From assembly GCF_025698545.1 (NCBI RefSeq), contig NC_068570.1:59477924-59541923 (forward strand): a DNA stretch of 64,000 bases, given 5' to 3'. The position numbers were made by a program, and so were the translations under genes. The stretch is from Gossypium raimondii (lineage: Eukaryota; Streptophyta; Magnoliopsida; Malvales; Malvaceae). A model generated the notes under the pieces. The model was not told where the DNA came from. It worked only from the letters and a program-made list of their open reading frames with translations, and searched no databases. The stretch's first letter is position 1, and each line of letters starts with the position of its first letter. Positions 9,876-22,077 of this stretch are shown here, piece by piece.

Positions 9876-12304
9876 ATGGGAGGCGGGTTCAGAGTACTTC
9901 ATTTGGTTAGACCATTTCTTTCGTTTCTGCCTGAAGTTCAGAGTGCTGATAGGAAAATCCCTTTTAGAGAGAAGGTCATCTATACTGTGATCTCCCTCTT
10001 TATTTTCCTGGTTTGCAGTCAGCTTCCCCTTTATGGAATACATTCTACGACAGGCGCTGATCCGTTTTATTGGATGCGTGTTATCCTTGCATCCAACCGT
10101 GGAACCGTTATGGAACTTGGGATTACCCCCATTGTTACTTCCGGTTTGGTGATGCAACTCTTGGCTGGTTCAAAGATCATCGAGGTTGACAACAGTGTTC
10201 GCGAGGATCGTGCACTCTTGTGAGTGTTTTAACATGACTATTTTCTCCATTATAACTTGAAGCACTATATGTCCTCCATAATCTTTGGTTCTTTTATGTT
10301 TGCTTTGCAGAAATGGGGCTCAAAAGCTGTTGGGGATCCTAATTGCTGTTGGTGAGGCAGTGGCGTACGTTCTGTCTGGTATGTACGGAAGTGTTGGTCA
10401 GCTCGGTGTTGGAAATGCCATTCTTATTATTATTCAACTTTGCTTTGCTGGAATTATTGTGATCTGCCTCGATGAACTTCTCCAAAAGGGGTATGGTTTG
10501 GGCTCTGGGATCTCCCTTTTCATAGCCACCAATATCTGGTATGTTATTTTATCGTTCCTTTTTCATGTCAACTGCAATCTATTTCATTAAGTGGCTATCC
10601 TAAATACTATTTCCATTGTGCAGTGAAAACATAATCTGGAAAGCCTTTAGCCCTACAACAATCAACAGCGGTCGTGGGGCTGAATTCGAAGGTGCTGTCA
10701 TTGCCATGTTCCATCTTTTAATAACCAGGACAGACAAAGTTCGAGCGCTTCGTGAAGCTTTCTACCGACAGAATCTTCCAAACGTTACGAATTTACTCGC
10801 TACGGTTTTGATCTTCCTTATTGTTATCTACTTCCAAGGTTTCCGTGTTGTTTTGCCTGTAAGATCGAAGAATGCTCGAGGACAGCAAGGGTCGTATCCC
10901 ATTAAGCTATTCTACACCTCCAACATGCCCATCATCCTTCAATCTGCACTCGTTTCAAATCTTTATTTCATCTCCCAGGTACCCTTTTTATATATTTACA
11001 CTACATGAATAGCAAATATTAAAAAGGCTTCGTTCTAAACATTGTTTATTTTTACGTAGTTGCTGTACCGGAAGTACAGTGGTAACTTCTTTGTGAACCT
11101 GTTGGGCAAGTGGAAAGAATCCGAATATTCAGGTGGTCAGTTTATTCCCGTTGGTGGTCTAGCTTACTATGTTACTGCCCCTGCAAGGTTAGAATCAGTT
11201 CCATTTGTCTTTGGTTGTGAAACTTTCTTTTTTGGGTTATTTTCTCTTCAAATATGTTGATGCCTGGTTTTGTCTGATTATTACTACAGCTTGGCAGATA
11301 TGGCAGCAAATCCCTTCCATGCTCTGTTTTATCTAGTGTTCATGCTTTCTGCCTGTGCCTTGTTTTCGAAAACTTGGATTGAAGTTTCCGGTTCTTCAGC
11401 CAGGGATGTTGCTAAGCAGCTCAAGGTAAACCTTTTATGATGAACCTTGTTTACTCATCTACCGGTTCTGTTAGTTGTCCCATTTCCAGTCGATGATTCC
11501 TTTAATCGTGTTTGTTCCATCCATGAAGTGGAAATCTTGTGAATCCCTTAAGTAGGGGTGTGGGATCAGTCGGATCGGTGCAAAAAAGTCAAAAACAGAC
11601 TTGACCAACTTCCCTTTTTCCAGAAACCAATTGTGTTTGGGTTTAAATGTATATATCATATTTAATAGTTATTTTAAGTCAGTTAAAGCGGTTTAGATAT
11701 TTAAACCCGAGCCGAGTGAACCAATTTTTGGAACCAACTTTTAATTGAAAAAACTGATTTGATTGAGTTTGGTCGTTTTCCACTGATTTTTGCACTGCCC
11801 TACCCTGGAGTTCACCAATTTGTCAATGTGTATTTGCTGTTGCCCATTTTAAACCGTTTTGAAATTCATACCCAAACCGAGTACACCAAGTTAACCAATT
11901 TTCAATTGAAACTGTCCAAACTGAATAAAAAAAAACCGAAATTTGGTTCAGTTTGGTCGTTTTCCACTGATTTTTGCACAGCCTTACCCTCAGGCTTCAC
12001 CAATTTGTCAATGCATATTTGTTTTTGCCGTTTTAAAGGTCTTAGTTTCGTGTTCCGTTTGCAGGAACAACAAATGGTGATGCCAGGACATAGAGATTCA
12101 AATCTACAAAAAGAACTAAACCGTTACATACCGACCGCAGCTGCATTTGGCGGAATGTGCATCGGTGCATTAACTGTCTTAGCCGATTTCATGGGAGCAA
12201 TCGGTTCAGGTACCGGAATATTGCTAGCCGTAACAATCATATATCAGTATTTCGAAACTTTCGAGAAGGAGAGAGCTAGTGAACTCGGCTTTTTCGGTCT
12301 CTAA
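9876..12304 (+). CDS. SEC61A: Protein transport protein SEC61 subunit alpha
   Basis: This encodes the channel-forming subunit of the ER translocon, through which secretory and membrane proteins enter the ER. Six coding exons join in frame: 9876-10219, 10311-10538, 10624-10978, 11060-11187, 11290-11425 and 12065-12304, giving 476 residues, the usual family length. The start [15 protein letters not shown], the plug and TM2 region ([16 protein letters not shown]), the [13 protein letters not shown] stretch and the C-terminal [14 protein letters not shown] are all diagnostic. About ten hydrophobic membrane spans are expected and visible. All introns have GT and AG ends. The fifth intron (11426-12064) carries a 184-bp tandem duplication. 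A 5' leader intron lies upstream. The reading frame is intact, so the gene should be functional. Confidence 0.96.
11690..12045. repeat. 184-bp imperfect tandem duplication in a SEC61 alpha intron
   Basis: GGTCGTTTTCCACTGATTTT occurs at 11771 and again at 11955, a period of 184 bp. Similarity continues through CACCAATTTGTCAATG and into the upstream ACCAA-TTT-AATTGAAA segments. Two units are present, both inside the last intron. An open frame spanning the second unit into the last exon is a by-product. Confidence 0.75.
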
Positions 12305-13383
12305 GTTTTGATAAAAGTCGGGTTTAGTGAAAAAAACAAAATGGTAGAGGGGGTGGAGAGCCATGGACAAATTTTGATTTGATTAAAAATTCAGATACTT
12401 GATAGGTAGGTTCCACCTTTTGTTAAACATGCTTTGGATAGAAGATAATGAGGTCTTTAATTGTAATCTCTGATGTTGTTTTAAGCTTTTTTAGCCCTTT
12501 AATTTACTTCCTTCAAAAAAAACACTGAACTTGTAGATTTGTCCTTTTCAGAATACAAACTCCATCGAAGCCTAACTTTTTTTCCTTGCAAAAAGGATTG
12601 GTTTTTTAGGTTATTCTATATTGGGTTAATTATATTTTGGGCCTTCATGTTGGGTTTTTAGTTTCTGCACTTGATAATATCTTGATTTTTTATTTTAATA
12701 TTAAAATATAAGTTTTGGGGGTTTTTTTTTTTACAAAACAACCTTTGTTTTATGATTTTTATATTATTTGATAAAGTTTGTGTTATCGTGTTTGGAAAAA
12801 AAAGTTAGTTTTCTAATTAAGTAAAAATATTAATGACTCATATATATTTTCTTCTGAAATTTTATGTATATATAAATATTTGTAAAATATACATAAATAA
12901 TGTTTTGTTGGGTTGGTTTGGGTTAAGTTTTTCTTGATTTTCAAATTATTCATGTAATTCGATTCGGTTTAGATGTCCATTTTTAATATTATTTTGTCTT
13001 ATTTTAATGAAGTAAACTTTGTTTTATATTGGATATTATTTAATGAAGTTTGAAATATATATTTTTCATGTAAATACATAAAAAGAAAAGATAGTTTGTG
13101 TAAGTAAATGAAAATAATTAACAACTCTTATTTTTGAAATTCATTTTATATATGATTTTAAAGCTGTTTTCACTATCTTAATATAAAATGTTTATTTTAC
13201 ATTATAAATTGATTAAATTTAAATATATATTAAATAAAAATAAAACTCATTCTGTTCGGCACCTTAATAATTGATTTTTGATTTCTTGATTTTTCTAAAT
13301 CAACCCTACATTATTCGGTTTGAAATTTGAAATTAAAACATAGAAAACAGGATAAAAGTAGTATTAAGGAAGTTTTATATTTG
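12305..13383. other. SEC61 alpha 3' UTR and AT-rich intergenic DNA
   Basis: About 12305-12540 is probable 3' UTR (unique sequence, moderate GC). From 12600 on, the DNA is T-rich with short motifs such as TTGGGTTGGTTTGGGTTAAG and CTTGATTTTTCTAAATCAACCC that look like worn foldback ends. No gene. Confidence 0.45.
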
Positions 13384-14526
13384 GGTGTAGATTGTATTTC
13401 GCCCTTCTTAAAAGAATGGATGAATTAGTTCTTATACATTTTGTTTGAAACGTGCAAATTAGTAAATGGCATAAAATATAATTAAAATATCAGTTTTCTT
13501 TTTTAAAAAATCATAATTCTAAAAATTTTAAAATAAATCTTAAAATTAAATATAAATTATTGAAAATGACGTTGAAACATTTTTTAAAATTATAAATAAA
13601 AATTTCTAAGAATTTAAAATTTATATGTAAAAAATCTTTAAAATTTACAAAGTCTTAACAAAATTTATCAAACTTTTACAAGGCTTTCTTTATTATTTTG
13701 CAAAATCCCTTAAAAAAAGGATTTACCATGCTTGATTGAAGCTATAAATACTTGATTGAAGCAAAAAAAAAAAATCATTGACTAAAAATTTTGATTATTG
13801 ACTTTCGAATTTCTCATGCTTTCATTATTGTTCAGTTTCATCTTCATTATCCACGCTTCCAATTAAAACGTATATAAAAATTTGTTCAATGCTTACCTTT
13901 TTCTATTTTACAAAATGTTCATTTTCGCATCTCCTGTACTTTTGTATATCTTAATGATGTATAATAACTATTATAAAATTTTGATTACTCGTTTTGCATC
14001 CCTTAACTATTAGAAACTTTTTCATTCAAAGATCTTATTGTTTAATACATTAAGAAGCTTTAATATTAAGTTATCGGGTTCAATAATTTTTGGTTTTGAT
14101 TTTTAATATAAATTTCTAAATTCTAAATAAGGTCTTCATTGGTTTCAAATTTTAAAAACAATGTTTTAAATTTATGAGAATAAATAAAAGATAAAAAAAA
14201 GAAAACAATGTTTTAAATTTATGGGAATAAATAAAAGATTAAAAGGTAAAATTTTAATTTAAAATAAATCCCTAAAGTTATCAACACGATATTTTAATCA
14301 TTTTAATATTTTTAGAATTATTGTTAAGAAATTTTAAAAAATCAAAACGATATTTTAACAATAGTTCAAAGACCAAATTAATACTTAACCATTTAAACTA
14401 ACGTTTTAGATCATCATTTAACGGATAAAATTTAACAAAGGAATACACGTTCTAAAATATACAAGAGTTAATTTACTCATTTTTCTGTAGAATAAAAGAA
14501 ACACGGACTGAAATATAATCCACCCT
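13384..14526. mobile_element. 1.1-kb element with long inverted ends, AT-rich core
   Basis: The left end (GGGTGTAGATTGTATTTCGCCC..., AAACGTGCAAATT) is matched in inverse at the right (...AACACGGACTGAAATATAATCCACCC preceded by ACACGTTCTAAAATATACAAGAG). The 1 kb between them is AT-rich without an ORF, and 14150-14240 contains a near-duplicated ATGTTTTAAATTTATGRGAATAAATAAAAGAT. No clear target-site duplication was found. Confidence 0.4.
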
Positions 14527-15249
14527 AAATACAACGACCTCCCTAATATTTTTACCTAGAAAACAACTTCTTCTATGAATAATAATTCAAATGAGTAATT
14601 CATATATGAAGAAAATAGACTTGGATTTTAGTAATGCAATAAAATAGGTCTGAACAAATTTAAAAGATAAGTCGAGCTTGTATTTTAATATTTAAAACTT
14701 GAGCTCGACCAGGAACGATTTGTTCTAAAGTTTTATGATATATTAAATTTTTATTTATTTTATATATTATGTAATTTATATAATATAAAAATAGATATAT
14801 TATATTATAATGTAAATATTAAAAACATTTTAAGTTATTTATATTTAGAAATTTAATAAAAATAATTATTAAATATTAAATAATAATAATAATAATATTT
14901 AATAAATAATAATATAAGGTACCTAAATAAGTTTAGATTAGTTATTTACAAATATAGACTAGCTTAAGTAAAAATCAAAATTTATATTTCGGGTTGAGTC
15001 GGACTTTCACAACTATATAAAATATTAATATCATACATAAGCCCGACCTAAACTCGACCATGAATCTTGATACATATTTTAAATATTTATATAGTATTTA
15101 TATTATATTTTATATTAATGTTGTATTTTAAATTATTTTTCAGTATCACATTTATATCTTGTAGTCATATTGTATCTAATATCATTAAGTTTTTAGTTTA
15201 GATCTACTATTAGATTCTACTATTAGAGCTTGTGCTCAAGAATGCTTTC
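14527..15249. other. AT-rich intergenic DNA, decayed hAT-like foldback
   Basis: 14640-14720 (GTCGAGCTTGTATTTT...CTTGAGCTCGACC) and 15030-15065 (GCCCGACCTAAACTCGACC) form weak inverted segments around a TAATAATAAT-rich core. No coding sequence. Confidence 0.35.
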
Positions 15250-16609
15250 CGATCAAGATAGTCAATCCCGTATCTATAAACATACCGTTTTATCTCAGTA
15301 TTGGTACGTACCAGTACCAATATATTCCAGTGTACCGATTTGAGTTTATCGATGTTTTTAAATATTTTTCATGTATATGTAGTCTAAATTTTAGTTTATT
15401 AATAAAATATATATTATTTTGGTCAAAATTAAATTATATATTATATATACATGCAAATATATCTCAATTACATCCTTATAAATATATTTATTTGTAAATA
15501 TAAGTTTTATAAATCTTAATTAGGTTCAATAATTTAATTTAATAATTATTAATTTTAAATGTAGTTGTAGAAAAAAAATATGGTTAACATAAAAAATTTA
15601 CAAGTTGGTTTAAAATATCAAAATTTTGTAAAGTTGGTATTGACTAAAATACACCGGAATGGTCGAAATTCATCGAAACATAGACTAGATGATACGGGTT
15701 TAAGACCGGAATGGTGCGTACCGATTGTAGCACCCCCTAACCCCAAACTGTCGCCGGAACAGGGTTACGAGGCATTACAGGACATATCAAGATAGTTACA
15801 ATAATTCTTATATAAATAACAAACATATTAAGATAAAATCATAAAATCATATAAAATTTTATCTAATTGACTTCTTTCATTTTTTTTTAAAAAATTTCGA
15901 CAGCACTTCTGCTTATTTTTACATAAAACCCCCTGCAATTAAAAACCATATCATTTTCAAATATAATCAAATCAACCGATTCATGTCACATTTTCATTTT
16001 CTATTTTAAATACCTTCTAATCAACTCAATCAACAATGTACTAATTAAATAAAAATAGATAAACTTCTTTCATTATAATTCATAAACTTATAATACTAAC
16101 AGGTCTAACCATTTATATTAAAACATAATAACATTTATACACATCCTATGTACATGCCACATTACCAAAAGAAAATATACATCACCAAAGTTATGCTGAA
16201 GTCGGGTTTGATCTGGATGCTGAACCGGAACCTTTGATTTCTATCAACCTACGTACGGAAACAACCGTACGCTAGTATTTCATACTCAGTGGTATTACCA
16301 TAATTCAAATTATAATATTAATAAACACGTAATACATAAAATCATATATACAAATTTAAATTTAAATTCCATATTTCAACACTAGCGATTCATCAATCGA
16401 TATCATACATTCACAATTTGAAATTGGACATATCATGAACCTTAGGTTCATTTCTCAATCTCATATCACGTTTCGATTCACAATTCAACTTTTTCATTTC
16501 ATTTCAATAGCTCGTTTGATCAACTCGTTCAGTTTATCATTTCATCATTTACCCTATTAACAAAACTCGGACTTTGGCGGATACACGGATCCAACCAAAC
16601 ACACCAGAA

Positions 16610-16765
16610 TGGCACCCAGTGCCTCATCGGATAGTTCGAAGCAATAGTTGACACCCAGTGTCTCATCGGCAAAGCCGAAGAAAGTTGATACCCAGTACCT
16701 CATCGGATCTATCCGAAGAAATATAATGACACCCAGTGTCTCATCGACTCGAGGTCGAAGTATCC
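16610..16765. repeat. About 40-bp tandem repeats inside the LTR
   Basis: Four units of the form CACCCAGTGTCTCATCGG...GAAG start near 16613, 16652, 16690 and 16731, spaced 38-41 bp. They alternate with TCGAAG/CCGAAG segments able to pair with the preceding TCGG words. Confidence 0.75.
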
Positions 16766-17060
16766 CTGAACTCTTCCAATCCTATGGCATGCCAACTATA
16801 TCCGACTCAGCCCGACTAGTTAATAGGGTATTTAAATCACATATAACCTCAATTCAATCACAATTTCTCACATTTTCAATTCAATCATTTTTCCACCTTT
16901 CAATCAATAATTAATCCACAATTCACACATTTTCACAACTCATATATTTCCATTCAATTTAATATCAGTCACAATTCGATTCAAATTCATTTCCCGCTTT
17001 CAATCAACAAACAATTCAAATATTAATTTATATCAACTATTCAATTTAATTCCACTCATT

Positions 17061-17061
<1 letters not shown>

Positions 17062-17124
<63 letters not shown>

Positions 17125-17134
17125 CAACAACAAT
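17062..17134. repeat. (TAA)n/(CAA)n microsatellite
   Basis: About twenty uninterrupted TAA units followed by about five ACA units, inside the solo LTR. Confidence 0.95.
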
Positions 17135-18495
17135 ACTTACCTCACATTTCATTTACCAAACACATAAATTAACATTTAACATTTAGTAATAAATAACTTG
17201 AATTATAGTAATACAAACCGTAAATCTCCCGTTTTAGTCCTCGATAGCTTTCTCCTTTCCTTTTGATGCCGATGCCTCGAGTTCTTCGTTAGCTACGAAA
17301 ATAATAATAAATTACACTATTAATTACAGCACTAATTAATAATAATAATTGAATTTTTATCCAATTTATACCCTAATTCCAAATTAATCCTAACTAAGTT
17401 TACTTACTTTCCTATTTCAATTCACACTCTATTTCTATTCAAATTTCATCCAAACTCAAATTTAACTATTAAAATTTCAGCATATTTTCCTAATTTCGAA
17501 TTTCCCCAAATTTAGTCCCTAAAACATAAAACTTATAGTTTCTTTCACAATTGAATCCCTTTATCAATTCTAACTTAAAATTCATTCAACATGAACCATG
17601 CTTAAAACCCTATAAACTTCCAAAACCTCAACTTAATTTCATCAAAACTCTGCTCTAAAGCTTCTAAAACATCAAAATTAAAAGAAAAGGGCTTAATTGA
17701 CGTACCAATCAAAGCTTTAAACCTTAAACCTTCAGTTTTTCCTTTTTCTTTTGCTTTGTTTTTTATTTCCTTTTATTTCATTTACTTTATATTATATTAA
17801 TATAATTTATTAATAACCATTTAATTAATGAATATCTTTTAATTATATTTTATTACATTTGTACAACTTTATTACCCTATTTCTTTTATATTTAATTAAT
17901 TAATATTTATAAAATATCTATTTTAATAACAAATATAATTAATACATTTGTACCATATCATAACCTTACATTTGTCTTAATCTAACTACTTCATTAAAAA
18001 ATATTTTAATATAATAATTTAATTAATAAATATCTTTTACTTCAATTTTAATGTACATACAATTGGCATATTTTGGTTTATTTAATAATAATAATAGTAA
18101 TAATAATATAAAAATATAATAATGTTTAATAATTATACTAATTATATACATATAATATTTATATATAACTTAAATAAAATCTTACATTTTAATGCATATA
18201 TGCCACATTTCATATAAATGGCTTAATTTCCATTTTAGCCCTTTTTACTTTCTTTTAATCTATAATTAGACTTTCACTCTTTATTCAATTTGATCATTTT
18301 TCCTAAGTATTCTTAATCGACTAAATTCACCAATCTAAAACCTAATTAAACACACAATTAGCCTAGTAAATATTTCTAATAATTATTTTTAAACTCAATT
18401 TACTGAGACGGAGGTCCGATATTATACTTTTTCGATGCCCGTGAATTTTGGGTCATTACACCGATTGATACAACCGGTACCGGAATGATACTGAT

Positions 18496-20105
18496 TACCT
18501 TGAGTTAAAGTGTAATTTATCATTGTAATAGCTAATAATTTTTTATAAAATCTAAAAAGATCTAAATGTAAATTCTTCATTTTTTTTGGGAGTCCAATGT
18601 CACTACGTGTCATCACCTCAATAAATTATGCCCATTTAAGATATGACTCGGAGCTTGAACTCCAATATCCAAAGCTCGAACCAAATTTATCTCATTTTCT
18701 AATTTTCTAATATATTATATATTTATTTATTATATAAATAAATATATAATATTATAATATAAATATTTAACTTGTTTTATGTTTAAAATTTTAATTTATT
18801 TGATATTTTTAAATATTACTTTTTAAAACATAATAAAACATTAAAAATACATAATTTCATACTAACATTTATATACTTTTTTTAATTAAATTTAAATAAT
18901 AATATTTTAAAAATTATTTAATTTAAATTCGAGTTATGTTGAACCGACCTAAAAATAAATCTTTGTCCAAATTTAACTTGAACCGGACCGGTCATCGACC
19001 CAATCTGAAGATATAATATTTTTTTTTCCAATTTTCTATTCTTTACGTAGACGCCTAGTTCTCATAATTTAAAATCAAATACATCTTAACCTAACTCCAT
19101 TCATTTTTTTAATAATTGATGACTGATATATATTTAAATTTTTATGTAAGTTGATATGACGAGTTAACTGGATATCAATTTATTTGAAATATTATTAAAA
19201 AAAGTTCATTTTTCAAAGTAATTTATTTTATTATGAAAATATTTTTTTTAATTTTTTATATTAAATCAATAAAAAATTATACATAGTAGGACTTGAATTG
19301 AACCGAATATAACTTTAAGCGATACAATTTCAACCAAACTTCATCGGCTTTTAAATAAATTTTTTTTTACATAAATTTATTCCATCCAAATCGTGAGTAG
19401 GGGTGCAATCAAGCCAAGCTAAGTCCAAATACTGGTAAGCTTGAGCTCAACTCAAAATATAATCGAGCTACCCAAACTCAAGCTTGATTAAGCCTATTTA
19501 TTTTTTGTACTTAAGCTCGAACTCGAGCTCGACTCAATAATTAATCTTTGGATTAATAATATATATTAAAAGCAACAATATAATTTGATAATATAAAAAT
19601 ATTAAATATATAATAAAAATAAAAAGCTTGATAATATTCACGAGTCGTTCGGCCTGAGTATTATTAAGTCAAACTTGAATGGCTTGCAAGCACTAGCGTC
19701 TCGTTTACGCTTGTGAGTGTGCCATAATTCAGTTCCCTACATATCATTTCACGTTATACTTTCTTCTTCTTCAATTTCAATAATAGTTCATATTATATTA
19801 TATATACGGTCAGATGCTTTTTGATGTCCGATAGTTATATTGGGCTCTAACTAAATTTCAAGTCAAGCCGAGTCAAGTCTCTAAATAGGGTAAACTCCCC
19901 TACAATTATTTTTCTCCATCCCTCAAAACACGAACCTAAAACTTTCCTTAAATGATATCGAATTCCTTATCATTGAATTCAATTGACCATATATATAAGG
20001 ATAACATTAATAAATAACAACTTATTATTATATTAAATCCGTTTGTAGATTTTAGTTAAAATCATAAAATTGAAACACCGATGAGTTTAGTGTCTTAGGT
20101 TCAAA
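18496..20105. other. Intergenic, AT-rich, decayed foldbacks
   Basis: 18630-19010 has ACTCGGAGCTTGAACTCC on the left and GAACCGACCTAAAAATAAATC on the right of an AT core. 19397-19700 begins GGGGTGCAATCAAGCCAAGC, with repeated CTCGAACTCGAGCTCGACTC words and ends with CACGAGTCGTTCGGCC; it resembles a hAT-like foldback. No gene is visible. Confidence 0.35.
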
Positions 20106-20497
20106 TAGAGGTGCTTGACGGCCCGCCCAAAATATGGGAGGGTTTGGGTAAAAATATAGGCCCGAAATATGGGCTTGGGCAAAAAAATGAGGCCCGTTTA
20201 GAAAATGAGTCAGGCTTCGGGCACCATTTTTTTGGCCCGGCCCGGCCCGATATAATAAATATATTTATTTTTTAAATTTTTTTAATTTTAAAATATTTTT
20301 AAAATACTTTTTTTAATTTTTAAAATAAAGTTTTGGTATTTATTAAAAAAATGGGCCGCGCCAGGCCGGGCCCGGGCTTATGATTTTTTTCTCGGGCCGG
20401 GCCTGGGCAAAATTTCAGGCCCATATTTCGGGCCGGGCCCGGGCCAAAATTTTTTATGGGCCTGACCCAAACCCGGCCCGACCCATGAGCACCTCTA
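20106..20497. mobile_element. GGCCCG-rich hAT foldback element (family F), complete
   Basis: Inverted ends TAGAGGTGCT ... AGCACCTCTA are flanked by perfect 8-bp repeats GGTTCAAA at 20098-20105 and 20498-20505, which is hAT-like. The 392-bp body has two GC-rich arms full of GGCCCGGGCC and GGCCCGAAATATGGGC words around a short AT-rich centre near 20250-20330, so it can fold into a long hairpin. A short open frame on the minus strand is part of an arm. Confidence 0.75.
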
Positions 20498-20632
20498 GGT
20501 TCAAATCTCATCATCTGTTAAATCATTTTGAGTTTACATATTTGAAATAAAAAAGATAAAAATACTCTTATAATAAATGTTTACTATTTTAAAAAATATT
20601 TTTCAACTAAATATTAATTGGTGTCCAATTGG

Positions 20633-20802
20633 TTATTGTAGGTTCTGATCATATCTGTTTTTTTTTTACACAATGTCTAGAACTACCCATAGTCCCTCCC
20701 CAACCCATAAATAGGAGGAGAATGCGCTTTAGCTCATTCAAACCCATGCCCTCCTACATTAACAACAGTACTCATACTAATCGAATTAAAACTCAATCAA
20801 CA
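20633..20802 (-). mobile_element. tRNA-derived SINE copy 2
   Basis: Read on the minus strand it has the family head (GTTGAGTTTTAATTCGATTAG), the AGGAGGGCATGGGTTTGA box B region and the CTATGGGTAGTTCTAGACATTGTG body, ending near ATGATCAGAACC. Flanking duplication not seen. Confidence 0.65.
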
Positions 20803-22077
20803 ACCATCGACTTAATTTAATAAAGGTGTGTTGAAGAAAATTTTTGGACTTCCAAAAGCTAAAACTTAAAGTTGGAATGTTTGGAAAATACCTAGAAAAA
20901 TTAAAATATGGTAGGACCAAATGTGAATGAATAGATGATTCTAGAAAATTAAATGATGATTGTGTTTTGATGGTGTGCCCAATAAACAAAGCAAAACCCA
21001 CTAATTCTCATCATTCTACTTAAAAGATAACATTATTATTTATGTCTTTGTCCCCCCCCCATTGGATTAATTTTGGTCTAATCTTAATTTAATTGGGTAA
21101 ATTAACACTTAAGTCCCAATTAGATAATTTAATTATAAGTTCAGTCAATAATCAACATTATATATTGTCTAGATTTGAACTCGAAACATGCTTATTAATG
21201 TGTAATAACATTTACTGAATTGATAGTTAAGAAAATAAAAATATTCGAGTTTTGCATGTACAAGTCCTCCCTAGATTTATTCTGGGCAAAAATACTTTTT
21301 CAGTTCTGATATTGAGTAAATTGGTTTCTCTATGAAAAAAATAGTAATTTAGTCTTTATTAATTTCGAAAGTAAGCAACTCAGGGCAATTAGTCACAACT
21401 TTCGTGTTTTCCGTCAATTGTATATGATTTTGATTGATATAAAACAACAAATTTAGTCTTCAGTGTTTATATGTTTTGCGTAAATGTTGAGGGCTGAATT
21501 TGTTAATTTGGGACCAAATTGGCATAATGTGTAAATTTTAAGGGCTAAACTTGTTATTATATCAATAAACAAATATGTAAAATTGTCGGAAAACATTAAT
21601 GCTGTGATTAATTATATTTAGCAATTCACTTTTGAAATCGACATGGACTAAATTGATCTGATTTTTTACCTTTTAGTTCTAATTAGCTAGCTTGAGTTGA
21701 GTTAATTAATGGTTCAGTATTTAACAGTTAGATATAATTATAATTTTTAAAATGGTAAATTGCACTAGTAGTCACCCAACTATTTGTAAATTTCTCTTTT
21801 AGTCACTCAACTATTCAACTTTATCTTTTTAGTCACCAATTGGCATAATAATAACTTTAACTCATAACGTTTGCACATTGCGTAATCCGATCTTCATTTT
21901 GTAGTTTTGTTTTTCTTTGTGACATTAAGGGTCGATTTTAAAAATAAAACAAATTTACAACAGTCAATTTTACCATAAATCCAATTGTTATAATGAAATA
22001 CTATTGGTTGTTATAAAGAGAACCGAATGTATTTGAAAATTCTTAATGAAGAATGGGGCAAATTCCTTGATCAAGAC
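20803..22077. other. Intergenic, no gene
   Basis: 20820-21010 is unique-looking AT-rich sequence with a spurious minus-strand frame. 21290-21680 contains paired inverse modules (TTTAGTCTTTATTAATTTCG... / ...ACATGGACTAAATTG) of a long-inverted-repeat element. 21754-21920 is a fragment of family D (AAATTGCACTAGTAGTCACCCAACTATT). Confidence 0.4.

Larger units (their letters stand above)
15726..18460. mobile_element. Solo LTR of a retrotransposon (fossil)
   Basis: A 2,735-bp block begins TGTAGCACCCCC and ends GTCATTACA (TG...CA), flanked by the 5-bp duplication CCGAT at 15721-15725 and 18461-18465. No gag, pol or second LTR lies inside, so it is best read as one LTR left after recombination; a coding-less LTR element is the alternative. 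Long LTRs fit Ty3/gypsy (Tekay/Del-like) elements, but the family is inferred. Age cannot be estimated from one LTR; the intact duplication argues against great age. Confidence 0.65.
15250..18495. mobile_element. Foldback element split by a solo LTR
   Basis: On the left (15280-15725), GTACGTACCAGTACCAATATATTCC and ACACCGGAATGG / GACCGGAATGGTGCGTACCGAT; on the right (18461-18495), CCGATTGATACAACCGGTACCGGAATGATAC. These read as two parts of one repeat rich in ACCGGTACC-like words, interrupted exactly at CCGAT by the LTR at 15726-18460. Outer ends are not precisely defined. Confidence 0.4.

Noticed and set aside
9822-10157. Minus-strand 111-codon frame opposite SEC61 alpha exon 1
   Set aside because: Shadow of the strongly supported plus-strand exon.
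11759-12304. 181-codon frame ending in the SEC61 alpha stop
   Set aside because: Its first two thirds are intron sequence, including the 184-bp duplication; only the part from 12065 is the true last exon.
16610-16765. Regularly spaced repeats resembling a CRISPR array
   Set aside because: The host is a plant nuclear genome, spacers are similar to each other, and the array lies in an LTR.
16648-16914. 88-codon frame with repeated MTPSVSS
   Set aside because: It is the translation of the tandem array inside the solo LTR, not a gene.
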